This document shows, piece by piece, positions 1-6,298 of a stretch of DNA of 6,874 bases (within the stretch, counting starts at the first letter, position 1; every line of letters begins with the position of its first letter). Source of the DNA: a bacterium TMED144 (lineage in GTDB: Bacteria > Fidelibacterota > Marinisomatia > Marinisomatales > TCS55); the NCBI GenBank assembly GCA_002170005.2, contig NHGT02000011.1, forward strand, positions 99,550 to 106,423, written 5' to 3'. Position numbers and translations under genes: made by a program. Under the pieces are notes generated by a model. The model was not told the origin of the DNA and searched no databases. It saw only the letters and a list, made by a program, of their open reading frames with translations.

Positions 1-1076
1 TCATTCTTGTCTCCTAGTTGCATTTCATCAATTTTTGCAATTGGTCGATCAAGTTGATTCTTTCTTGTTGTTACTAACTTCTCATAGTGGTTTTGAACGG
101 TATCAATCGTATTGCCAAGCTTGTCCATTTGTGCTGTATATTCACCCCATTGTTTTCTGAACACTCCAATTAGTTTTTGCATCTCTCCTGCTTTTTGTTC
201 CATTGAAAAACTAGATACAGATTGCCTAATTAGGGACAAGACTGCGTAAAGAGTAATAGGCGAACAAAGCAAGACTTTTCTTGAAAGTGAAAAATCAATT
301 AAGTCTTTATCCTCTTGATTTAAAAAAGAGTAAATACTTTCATTTGGAATGAACATCAAAACATAATCAACTGTTCCACCTTTTGGATCAATGTATGATC
401 TTTTTTCAATGGCTTTTACATGTGTCCTAACATCTGATAAAAAACTTTTCTTCTCTATTTCCTTATCATTTTTTGATTCTACCGTTAAATAATTCTCATA
501 ATGAGTCAGTGGAAATTTCACATCCATATTAATGCTTTTCTTATCAGGTAAAAAAAATGTGAAATCTGGTCTGCCTTCACCCATCTGTGACTGTTTTTTG
601 TAGTTCAAACCTTCTACCAAACCCATGAAATCTAATATATCCTCAACCATCTTTTCTCCCCACTGTCCTCTAGATTGAGAGCTAGACAATATCATCGATA
701 GGCGATTAGTTGTTTCAGCCAAAGCACCAATTCCTTTATGAGAGTTCTCCATCTGACCTTTTAATTCAGTAGTTGATTTGTCCAAACCTTCGAGTTTTTT
801 GTTCATTTCAGTCAAGGATAAATCAATAAGTTCTTTTTTTTGTTCTAAGCTTCCGTCTGATTTTTGAGCCAAATCTTTAAATTTATCCTCAGCAATTTTT
901 AAGAAGGTTGAAAGGTTTTGATCGAGTGCTTCTTTTGATAGATTTCCAAAAGCAGATTTTAATTCATCGTTATTTTTTTTGATGGTGTTGATTTCGCTTT
1001 TTCTTAAAAACCATACGAACAAACCGCCAAGGATAAATCCAAAAATAAAAAATATTACAACCTGAGATACACTCAC
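1..1076 (-). CDS. rmuC: RmuC family DNA recombination protein, 3' end cut by window edge
   Basis: The frame is open from GTG at 1076 to the window edge: 358 codons, with the C-terminus missing (family members are usually about 450-500 aa). The start is fixed because an in-frame TAG lies four codons upstream and the next methionine is at residue 91. Residues 5-24 form a hydrophobic N-terminal anchor followed by RKSE, and about 30-120 is Lys/Glu/Leu-rich and probably coiled coil. The RmuC core follows: RGQWGE at 136-141, PDF at 170-172 then DVKFP at 185-189 (a D-x-K pattern fitting the nuclease-like fold proposed for the family), FIPNES at 242-247, and SPITL at 272-276. RmuC is known to limit inversions and rearrangements at short inverted repeats; its biochemistry is poorly defined. 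It begins one base after the pepA stop, so translation is probably coupled. Family assignment is firm; the exact role here is inferred. Confidence 0.9.
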   Translation of the reverse strand, partial: MSVSQVVIFFIFGFILGGLFVWFLRKSEINTIKKNNDELKSAFGNLSKEALDQNLSTFLKIAEDKFKDLAQKSDGSLEQKKELIDLSLTEMNKKLEGLDKSTTELKGQMENSHKGIGALAETTNRLSMILSSSQSRGQWGEKMVEDILDFMGLVEGLNYKKQSQMGEGRPDFTFFLPDKKSINMDVKFPLTHYENYLTVESKNDKEIEKKSFLSDVRTHVKAIEKRSYIDPKGGTVDYVLMFIPNESIYSFLNQEDKDLIDFSLSRKVLLCSPITLYAVLSLIRQSVSSFSMEQKAGEMQKLIGVFRKQWGEYTAQMDKLGNTIDTVQNHYEKLVTTRKNQLDRPIAKIDEMQLGDKN

Positions 1077-1077
1077 A

Positions 1078-2544
1078 TTAAATGCCTAAAAGATCGATTA
1101 CTAAGCGAATTACTTCGCCAGTAGCAGTTCCTTTATTATGATAAGATAGATTGCGATCACCCCATGCTGTTCCTGCAATATCAAAATGGCACCATGGAAT
1201 ACCTTCTTTTACAAACGACTTCAAAAAAGCACCTCCTGCTATGGTACCGGCCTGACCAGCAGAACCTAAGTTCTTAACATCAGCAATTTGTGATTTTACT
1301 TGATCCAGATATTCCTGCCATAAAGGAAATTCCCAGACCTTTTCATCGGTAATTTTTGAGCTGCGTTTGATTTCTTGTATTAGGTCTTCACTAGTACCCA
1401 TTATACCTGTTGCAATATGACCAAGAGCCACGACAACTGCACCTGTCAATGTAGCAAAATCCAGGATAAATTCTGGATTATAATGTTTTGATGCATAGGA
1501 TAAGGCATCTGCTAGAATCAATCGTCCTTCTGCATCAGTATTTAATACTTCAATAGTTTTTCCGTTGTAAGCTGTCAAAACATCGCCAGGTCTGTATGCT
1601 TTATCACCGCTCATATTTTCAGTGGACGGAATAATACCAATTAAATTAATTTTAGGCTTTAGAATTGACACTGCTCTCATTGCGCCTAAAACCACACCAG
1701 CCCCACACATGTCAAATTTCATTTCATCCATTTTTGATGCAGGCTTTATAGATATTCCACCGCTATCAAACGTCAAACCTTTTCCAACCAATACTTTCGG
1801 TTTTACTTTCTTTGGGGCATTGTAGTATTCCATTATTATAAATTTAGGAGGAACTTCTGTGCCGGATGCTACTGCAGATAATGCACCCATCCCCATTTTT
1901 GTAAATCGCTGTCTTTCAAAAACTTTTGTCTTAACCTTCGAATTTTTTGCAATATTCTTCGCATTTAACGCTAAATGGCTGGGTGTCGCAATATTTCCAG
2001 GCCTATTTTCAATATCGCGAGCAAAACACACGCTAGTCCCAATAGCCAAACCCTTTTCGCAAGGTTTTTTCTCCACACCTACTAGGGTCAATGATTTTAA
2101 ATCAAACTTCTTACCTTCTGTTTTCAACTCATTGAATTGATAGCTTCCCAAGACTATTCCCTCAGCAAAAGATTGATGAAGGTAGTCATCTTGAGTCTTT
2201 AAAGGAAAAACGATACTTAATGAGCTAATCTTATTGCTAATGGCAGTTTTGGAAATTAATCCGCCAGCTTTTCTTATTAGCTCTGAGGACAGATCATCTC
2301 TTTTGCCTAATCCATAAAGCAAAATCACTTTTGAATTGTTGGTTGGTACAATTTTTATTTGATCCTTCGACCCATCAAAAAGTTTGGACTCAATAGAATT
2401 TGAGATTGCTTTGCCAACAGACTTATCAAAGCTTTTAGTATCTTCATCTAATTTTAAATCTGAAAAAAGACCTATGGCAAAAGCATCGACTTTTGTATCT
2501 TTGGAAATATTTGCTGAATACCTGAGTTTATTAATTTGGGGCAT
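1078..2544 (-). CDS. pepA: Leucyl aminopeptidase, M17 family (cytosol aminopeptidase)
   Basis: Two-metal cytoplasmic exopeptidase that removes N-terminal residues from peptides, normally a hexamer. At 488 aa it is full length. The less conserved N-terminal domain spans roughly 1-165 and the catalytic domain 170-488. The M17 signature NTDAEGRL is at 335-342. Metal ligands are all present: Lys255, Asp260, Asp278, Asp337 and Glu339. Catalytic Lys267 and Arg341 are also present. Each sits at a constant 15-residue offset from its E. coli PepA equivalent as I remember that numbering. FATLTGA at 363-369 and the C-terminal HFDIAGTAW at 453-461 are further family blocks. Start ATG at 2544 follows a weak purine stretch (AAAGAGA) about 9-10 nt upstream. 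It is transcribed divergently from the cupin gene and probably co-transcribed with rmuC. Some PepA proteins also bind DNA (the XerCD accessory role in E. coli); nothing here tests that. Confidence 0.97.
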   Translation of the reverse strand: MPQINKLRYSANISKDTKVDAFAIGLFSDLKLDEDTKSFDKSVGKAISNSIESKLFDGSKDQIKIVPTNNSKVILLYGLGKRDDLSSELIRKAGGLISKTAISNKISSLSIVFPLKTQDDYLHQSFAEGIVLGSYQFNELKTEGKKFDLKSLTLVGVEKKPCEKGLAIGTSVCFARDIENRPGNIATPSHLALNAKNIAKNSKVKTKVFERQRFTKMGMGALSAVASGTEVPPKFIIMEYYNAPKKVKPKVLVGKGLTFDSGGISIKPASKMDEMKFDMCGAGVVLGAMRAVSILKPKINLIGIIPSTENMSGDKAYRPGDVLTAYNGKTIEVLNTDAEGRLILADALSYASKHYNPEFILDFATLTGAVVVALGHIATGIMGTSEDLIQEIKRSSKITDEKVWEFPLWQEYLDQVKSQIADVKNLGSAGQAGTIAGGAFLKSFVKEGIPWCHFDIAGTAWGDRNLSYHNKGTATGEVIRLVIDLLGI

Positions 2545-2595
2545 TGTATAAATTCTCTTTCATGTGGTTATATTTTATAATAAAAATTAATATTT

Positions 2596-2607
2596 TAAAC
2601 ATGTTTA
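2596..2607. repeat. 12-bp perfect palindrome, possible operator
   Basis: TAAACATGTTTA reads the same on both strands. Its centre is 57 nt from the pepA start and 45 nt from the cupin start. Its left half coincides with the putative -35 of the cupin gene, and TTGATA on the minus strand overlaps its right edge. A dimeric regulator bound here could affect both divergent genes. No regulator gene is in the window, and a match of this size could arise by chance. Confidence 0.3.
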
Positions 2608-2635
2608 TCAAAGATTAGGATAATAAAATTTTAAT

Positions 2636-2642
2636 AAAGGAG
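2636..2642 (+). promoter_or_regulatory. Strong ribosome binding site of the cupin gene
   Basis: AAAGGAG lies four bases before the ATG at 2647. It is the only strong Shine-Dalgarno match in front of any complete gene in the window, which makes the start choice secure and sets this gene apart from its neighbours. Confidence 0.7.
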
Positions 2643-2646
2643 CGCA

Positions 2647-3012
2647 ATGAATATAGAACCAATTAGTCTCAAAGAAAAATTTAAGAAATTCAATGATCAT
2701 TGGTCACCAAAGATCATAGGTGAAATGAATGACTATCATTTTAAACTTGCAAAGGTAAAAGGAGACTTTGTTTGGCATCATCATCAAGAAACAGATGAAA
2801 CATTTTTTGTAATTAGCGGAAAGCTAAATATCGAATTAAAAGATACTAAAATCAAATTAAACGAAGGAGAAATGGTGATTATCCCCAAAGGAGTAGAACA
2901 TAGACCTTATTCAAAAGATGAATGTTTGATAATGCTTATCGAGCCAAAAAATGTTAAAAATACGGGAAATATAAAAAACGAACTAACTGTTGAAAAAGAG
3001 ACTTGGATATAG
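2647..3012 (+). CDS. Small single-domain cupin protein
   Basis: A 121-aa protein, probably cytoplasmic, with no signal peptide or membrane segment. Cupin motif 1 runs from about Gly39 to Gly58: the WHHHQETDE block supplies His44, His46 and Glu51 as likely metal ligands. Motif 2 spans about Gly74-Pro88 (GEMVIIPKGVEHRPY), giving His85 as the fourth ligand. The C-terminal tail, NTGN near 105-108 and the final ETWI, resembles a common family of small stand-alone cupins whose substrates are unknown. The complete 3-His/1-Glu set argues for a metal-dependent enzyme or sensor rather than a degenerate fold, but no reaction can be named. It is the only plus-strand gene, has its own promoter candidate and ribosome binding site, and ends one base from the end of acs. 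An isomerase or dioxygenase role is possible but unsupported. Confidence 0.88.
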   Translation: MNIEPISLKEKFKKFNDHWSPKIIGEMNDYHFKLAKVKGDFVWHHHQETDETFFVISGKLNIELKDTKIKLNEGEMVIIPKGVEHRPYSKDECLIMLIEPKNVKNTGNIKNELTVEKETWI

Positions 3013-3019
3013 TCTATAT
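3007..3019. repeat. 13-nt palindrome holding both convergent stop codons
   Basis: ATATAG, a single T, then CTATAT. The TAG that ends the cupin gene and the TAG that ends acs on the other strand are the inner bases of the two arms. With a one-base loop and only A/T pairs outside the stops, it could not make a stable RNA hairpin, so I do not call it a terminator. No stem followed by a T-run is visible on either side. Transcripts of the two genes probably overlap at their 3' ends. Confidence 0.3.
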
Positions 3020-4951
3020 TTTGTTCTTGATCAATTCTTCAACCACTGATGGATCGGCTAATGTTGATATATCACCAAGATTTTCAAGGTCATTTTCTGC
3101 AATCTTTCTTAAAATCCTCCTCATGATTTTCCCTGATCTTGTTTTAGGCAAGGATGGTGCAAACTGAATTTTGTCTGGCTTTGCATGAGGTCCGATTTCT
3201 TTTTTAACTGTATTTAAAATGTTTTGAATTATATTTTCATTTTCTTTTGATCCCGTCATTAGCGTTACAAAAGCATAGATTCCTTGTCCTTTAATATCGT
3301 GTGGATATCCAACTACTGCAGCTTCAGCGACATTTTCTGCTTTTCCAATCGCCCCCTCCACTTCTGCTGTTCCAATTCTATGTCCTGATATATTTAAAAC
3401 ATCATCTACTCTTCCAGTTATCCAATAATATCCATCTTTATCTCTTCTAGCTCCATCGCCAGTAAAATAATATCCTGGAAACTGGGAAAAATAAGTTTCA
3501 ATAAATCTTTCATGGTCACCATATACTGTTCTCATTTGTCCTGGCCAGGATGATTTAATTGCTAATAGCCCACTCACGTCATTACCTATGATCTCTTTTC
3601 CTGATTCATCAAACAAAATAGGCTCAATTCCAAAGAAAGGCAATGTGGCTGAACCAGGCTTTAGTCGCATAGCTCCAGGCAAAGGAGAAATCAATATGCC
3701 TCCAGTTTCAGTCTGCCACCAAGTATCAACTATTGGGCATTTGTTGGAGCCTATTATTTCATAATACCATTTCCATTCGGGCTCTTTTATTGGTTCACCT
3801 ACAGTCCCTAAAAGTCTCAGCGAAGACAAGCTATATTTTTTTACCCATGAGTCACCCTCTTTCATAAGTGCTCTTAATGCAGTTGGCGCTGTATAAAAAA
3901 TATTAATTTTATATTTGTCAACTATTTGCCAAAAACGACCAAAGTCAGGATAATTAGGCACCCCCTCAAACATGACAGTGGTAGCGCAATTCGATAAAGG
4001 TCCATATATGATATATGAATGACCTGTTATCCATCCAATATCTGCTGTGCACCAATAAACATCTTCTTTTTTGTAGTCAAATATTGATTCGAATGTATAA
4101 TTGGCATAAACTAGATAACCACCAGAGGTATGCATCACTCCTTTGGGTTTGCCAGTTGATCCTGATGTATATAAGATAAATAAAGGATCTTCAGAATTCA
4201 TCGATTCGGGCTTACAATTTGCATTAGCCTCAGACATCAAGACATCCCACCAATAGTCTCTACCATCAGTCATGCTGACCTCATAATTAGTTCTTTTTAC
4301 AACAATCACGCTCTTGATAGATGGTGTTTCATCTAAAGCTTTATCAGCATTAGATTTCATTGGAATGTCAAGCTTTTGGCCTCTTATCCCGGTATCCTGA
4401 GTTATGAGAAACTTACATTTAGAATCATTGATTCTATCTCGCAAAGAATCTGAACTAAAAGCTCCAAAAACGATAGAATGGATTGCTCCAATACGCGCAC
4501 AAGCGAGCATTGCAATAGCTAACTCTGGTATCATTTGCATATATAAACAAACCCTATCTCCTTTTTTAACACCTAATGATTTTAATACATTAGAAAATTT
4601 ATTCACCTCTTTAAGTAATTCATTGTAAGAATAAAACTTATTTTCAGAAGAATCATTACCTTCCCATATCAAAGCGGTTTTTTCACCATCGCCATTTTCG
4701 ATATGCCTATCTAAACAATTATAACTAACGTTCAGTTCTGCATCTTCAAACCAACTTATCTCAGCATTCTTAAAATTATAATTGGATGTTTTTTTCCAAG
4801 GCTTAAACCAACTGATCCTATTAGCGACATTTGACCAAAATTTATTAGGATCTTCTATGGACTTGCGATATGATTGCTCATAATCCTCAATAGATGAAAA
4901 ATGTGAATTTTTTGAAAAATGGTTTGATGGCGAGTATGTTTTCTTATTCAT
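3014..4951 (-). CDS. acs: Acetyl-coenzyme A synthetase (AMP-forming)
   Basis: Converts acetate, ATP and CoA to acetyl-CoA, AMP and pyrophosphate in the cytoplasm. At 645 aa it matches the usual family length. The N-terminal ACS segment covers about 25-85. The ATP-binding P-loop YTSGSTGKPKG is at 261-271. The DTWWQTETGG block at 409-418 includes Trp412, the residue that shortens the pocket to acetate-sized acids. Thr309 and Val384 line the same pocket. GYYFTGDGARRDKDGYYW starts at 493, and the hinge/CoA region is ITGRVDDVLNISGHR at 511-525. PKTRSGKIMRR at 602-612 contains Lys608, the equivalent of the lysine whose acetylation switches off many Acs enzymes; no acetylase or deacetylase gene is in the window. 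It starts 24 nt after the secreted-protein gene without a Shine-Dalgarno sequence, so it is probably read from the upstream operon. Propionate could be a side substrate. Confidence 0.97.
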   Translation of the reverse strand: MNKKTYSPSNHFSKNSHFSSIEDYEQSYRKSIEDPNKFWSNVANRISWFKPWKKTSNYNFKNAEISWFEDAELNVSYNCLDRHIENGDGEKTALIWEGNDSSENKFYSYNELLKEVNKFSNVLKSLGVKKGDRVCLYMQMIPELAIAMLACARIGAIHSIVFGAFSSDSLRDRINDSKCKFLITQDTGIRGQKLDIPMKSNADKALDETPSIKSVIVVKRTNYEVSMTDGRDYWWDVLMSEANANCKPESMNSEDPLFILYTSGSTGKPKGVMHTSGGYLVYANYTFESIFDYKKEDVYWCTADIGWITGHSYIIYGPLSNCATTVMFEGVPNYPDFGRFWQIVDKYKINIFYTAPTALRALMKEGDSWVKKYSLSSLRLLGTVGEPIKEPEWKWYYEIIGSNKCPIVDTWWQTETGGILISPLPGAMRLKPGSATLPFFGIEPILFDESGKEIIGNDVSGLLAIKSSWPGQMRTVYGDHERFIETYFSQFPGYYFTGDGARRDKDGYYWITGRVDDVLNISGHRIGTAEVEGAIGKAENVAEAAVVGYPHDIKGQGIYAFVTLMTGSKENENIIQNILNTVKKEIGPHAKPDKIQFAPSLPKTRSGKIMRRILRKIAENDLENLGDISTLADPSVVEELIKNKI

Positions 4952-4963
4952 GTCTATATCTAC

Positions 4964-4975
4964 ACAAAATTTTGT
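4964..4975. repeat. 12-bp perfect palindrome in the gap before acs
   Basis: ACAAAATTTTGT fills half of the 24-nt gap between the secreted-protein gene and acs and ends 12 nt before the acs start codon. As RNA it could form only a weak A/U stem without a loop, so a transcription terminator is unlikely. A DNA-level regulator site is possible. Chance is also possible in DNA this AT-rich. Confidence 0.25.
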
Positions 4976-5887
4976 TCATTTATTTTTAAAAGCAACATCT
5001 TCTGCTTGTACCCATCCAAAAATATTTTGATATAACCCTTTATTTGATAAATAAACGCGTGTTCTTCCATAAAGTCTGCTACCAGCAACTTTTGAAATAA
5101 CAATTTCATCTTTTCTATTTAGGAAAAACAGTACCTTTGATCCATTTTCTGGACCTAATCTTAAAGGAGAATAATCATCAACAGCATAATAGATAGATTC
5201 CCCTTTTTCTATCTCACTTTTTGATAATAATATTTCTTTTTCGTTGTCTCCTTTGAGCGCAATAAAGCTTTCCTGCCATAACGAATACCTATCACCAGTA
5301 TCAACGGTAATATTGACTGGGCTAGTCATATCACGATCTTTTGGTATCTTTCCAGGAAGATATCCCATACTATCTGTAACTGCATTTAAATAAACAATAC
5401 CATTTTGAAATAATTTTATTTTAGCGCTAGGAATAGATTTCATTGAACTTGCATCTAGGACTAATATCTTTAGACGATCAGTTGGTTTAACTACCTTAAA
5501 TGTTGTTATTTTTATGTCTTCTTCTGAAGAGTCGAAAAATCTGAATTGCGGATCTAGATTTGAACCCAAGGGTTCAATTTTGAAAACATTGCCTAAAGAG
5601 TCTTTATTTAAGATATCTGATGGTAAAATAATTTGAATAAGCTCCTCCGGGAAAAAGAGTTTGGTCATGTACGGCTCTGCAGGCCTCGATCGCGGATATA
5701 CGCTAATTCGATAAGCAGTTGGATTGACATCAAATAGCTCAACATTTGATGATAAAATTAAAGTTTTTGATTCTAGAGGGATCTTAACTGAATCTGCTTG
5801 CTGTGTTTCTAAGCTTAAGGATACTTGAGACCACAACAAGTCAGCAAACAAAAAAATTGAAAGATAATTTTTATAGTGTTTTACCAT
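4976..5887 (-). CDS. Secreted beta-rich protein of unknown function with SH3-like C-terminus
   Basis: I do not recognise a named family. The 303-aa product starts with a probable Sec signal peptide: basic residues at 3-6, a hydrophobic run at 8-20, and likely cleavage near Ser25. It has no cysteine at all, so it is not a lipoprotein and has no disulphides. Residues 40-130 look like short beta strands. About 138-182 (DRLKILVLDASSMK through VTDSMGYLPGK) resembles a carboxypeptidase-regulatory or Ig-like sandwich, with the typical TD-x-x-G turn at 171-175. About 238-300 resembles a bacterial SH3 domain: PLRLGPENGSKV at 241-252, then a final GWVQ at 291-294. Such domains often bind peptidoglycan or surface partners, so a periplasmic or cell-surface binding role is a reasonable inference, with no sign of an enzyme site. 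Its start overlaps the thioesterase end by 17 nt, and acs follows after 24 nt. Domain resemblances are by eye. Confidence 0.85.
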   Translation of the reverse strand: MVKHYKNYLSIFLFADLLWSQVSLSLETQQADSVKIPLESKTLILSSNVELFDVNPTAYRISVYPRSRPAEPYMTKLFFPEELIQIILPSDILNKDSLGNVFKIEPLGSNLDPQFRFFDSSEEDIKITTFKVVKPTDRLKILVLDASSMKSIPSAKIKLFQNGIVYLNAVTDSMGYLPGKIPKDRDMTSPVNITVDTGDRYSLWQESFIALKGDNEKEILLSKSEIEKGESIYYAVDDYSPLRLGPENGSKVLFFLNRKDEIVISKVAGSRLYGRTRVYLSNKGLYQNIFGWVQAEDVAFKNK

Positions 5888-6266
5888 GAGGGGTTTTTTG
5901 ATATAGACCTTTATTGTCTTTCTTGACAGCTACCATCACTACTCTTGCTACACAAGCAAGCCTTGGCTTGCCTTTTCTTCCCTCAGCTTTTGCCTCAACC
6001 TCGATACTAATGGAAGTCCTAGATGATTTTATAATACTTGCAGTAAAATTCACCCAATCTCCTAAAAAGACTGGCTCCTTAAACTCTACTTGCTCAATTG
6101 CTCTTGTAACTGCACCATCAACATCTGCTCCTTTGAAAAATCGATGAGATACTTTTGCTGCCGCTAGATCAATCCATGCAATCATTTGACCACCAAATAA
6201 AGTACCTACCACATTAATATGGTCTGGCATCACAAATTGAGAATATTTTGCTGATAAGGGCGGCAT
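5871..6266 (-). CDS. Acyl-CoA thioesterase, single hotdog domain, YciA type
   Basis: Hydrolyses acyl-CoA to free acid and CoA in the cytoplasm; relatives work as hexamers with broad chain-length range. At 131 aa it is one hotdog domain. MPDHINVVGTLFGGQ at 13-27 matches the family pattern (PNDTN..GTLFGG), with Asn18 conserved. Asp33 in AWIDLAAA is the expected catalytic acid. VEFKEPVFLGDWV at 60-72 and SSRTSISIEVEA at 81-92 are the later family blocks. The Lys/Gly-rich tail after 115 varies between members. ATG at 6266 is preferred to Met13, because family members carry a short strand before the MPND-like motif. No Shine-Dalgarno precedes it. It sits 32 nt after the transporter gene and its end overlaps the secreted-protein start by 17 nt, so these genes are probably co-transcribed. 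The natural substrate cannot be read from sequence. Confidence 0.92.
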   Translation of the reverse strand: MPPLSAKYSQFVMPDHINVVGTLFGGQMIAWIDLAAAKVSHRFFKGADVDGAVTRAIEQVEFKEPVFLGDWVNFTASIIKSSRTSISIEVEAKAEGRKGKPRLACVARVVMVAVKKDNKGLYQKTPHGKTL

Positions 6267-6273
6267 AAAAAGA

Positions 6274-6285
6274 TTTTAATTAAAA
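6274..6285. repeat. 12-bp perfect palindrome in the gap before the thioesterase
   Basis: TTTTAATTAAAA lies in the 32-nt gap between the transporter stop and the thioesterase start, 7 nt upstream of that start. It is pure A/T and low in complexity, so it is the weakest of the intergenic palindromes. It may be only AT-rich spacer DNA. Confidence 0.2.
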
Positions 6286-6298
6286 ATTAAAGAGAGTT

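Larger units (their letters stand above)
2545..2646. promoter_or_regulatory. Divergent intergenic region between pepA and the cupin gene
   Basis: This 102-nt, strongly AT-rich gap must carry the promoters for both flanking genes, which are transcribed outward. On the plus strand I see TAAACA (2596-2601), a 17-nt spacer and GATAAT (2619-2624), a fair sigma70-like pair that would start transcription near 2631. On the minus strand TATAAA (2579-2574) or TATTAT (2582-2577) could serve as -10 for pepA, but no good -35 sits at the right distance. TTGATA at 2611-2606 is badly spaced for both. A 12-bp perfect palindrome lies near the centre and is listed separately. Both promoter calls rest on consensus matching in AT-rich DNA, where chance matches are common. 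Confidence 0.4.

Noticed and set aside
1622..2140. Plus-strand open frames at 1622-1825 and 1859-2140
   Set aside because: Both lie wholly antisense to the catalytic and mid region of pepA, show no family resemblance or ribosome binding site, and are shadows of its codon use.
2545..2646. Bacteroidota-type promoter (TAnnTTTG with an upstream TTG)
   Set aside because: The nearest match on the minus strand, TAATCTTTG, has the wrong spacing and no TTG at the expected distance.
4404..4628. Plus-strand open frame inside acs
   Set aside because: Antisense to conserved acs codons, with no motif or initiation signal.
4952..5908. The 9-mer GTCTATATC at 4952-4960 and its complement at 5900-5908, near the starts of acs and the secreted-protein gene
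   Set aside because: A shared AT-rich 9-mer is expected many times by chance in a window of this size, and the two copies have different spacing to their start codons; the second lies inside thioesterase codons.
5914..6147. Plus-strand open frame inside the thioesterase gene
   Set aside because: Antisense to the conserved hotdog core; low-complexity translation with no recognisable feature.
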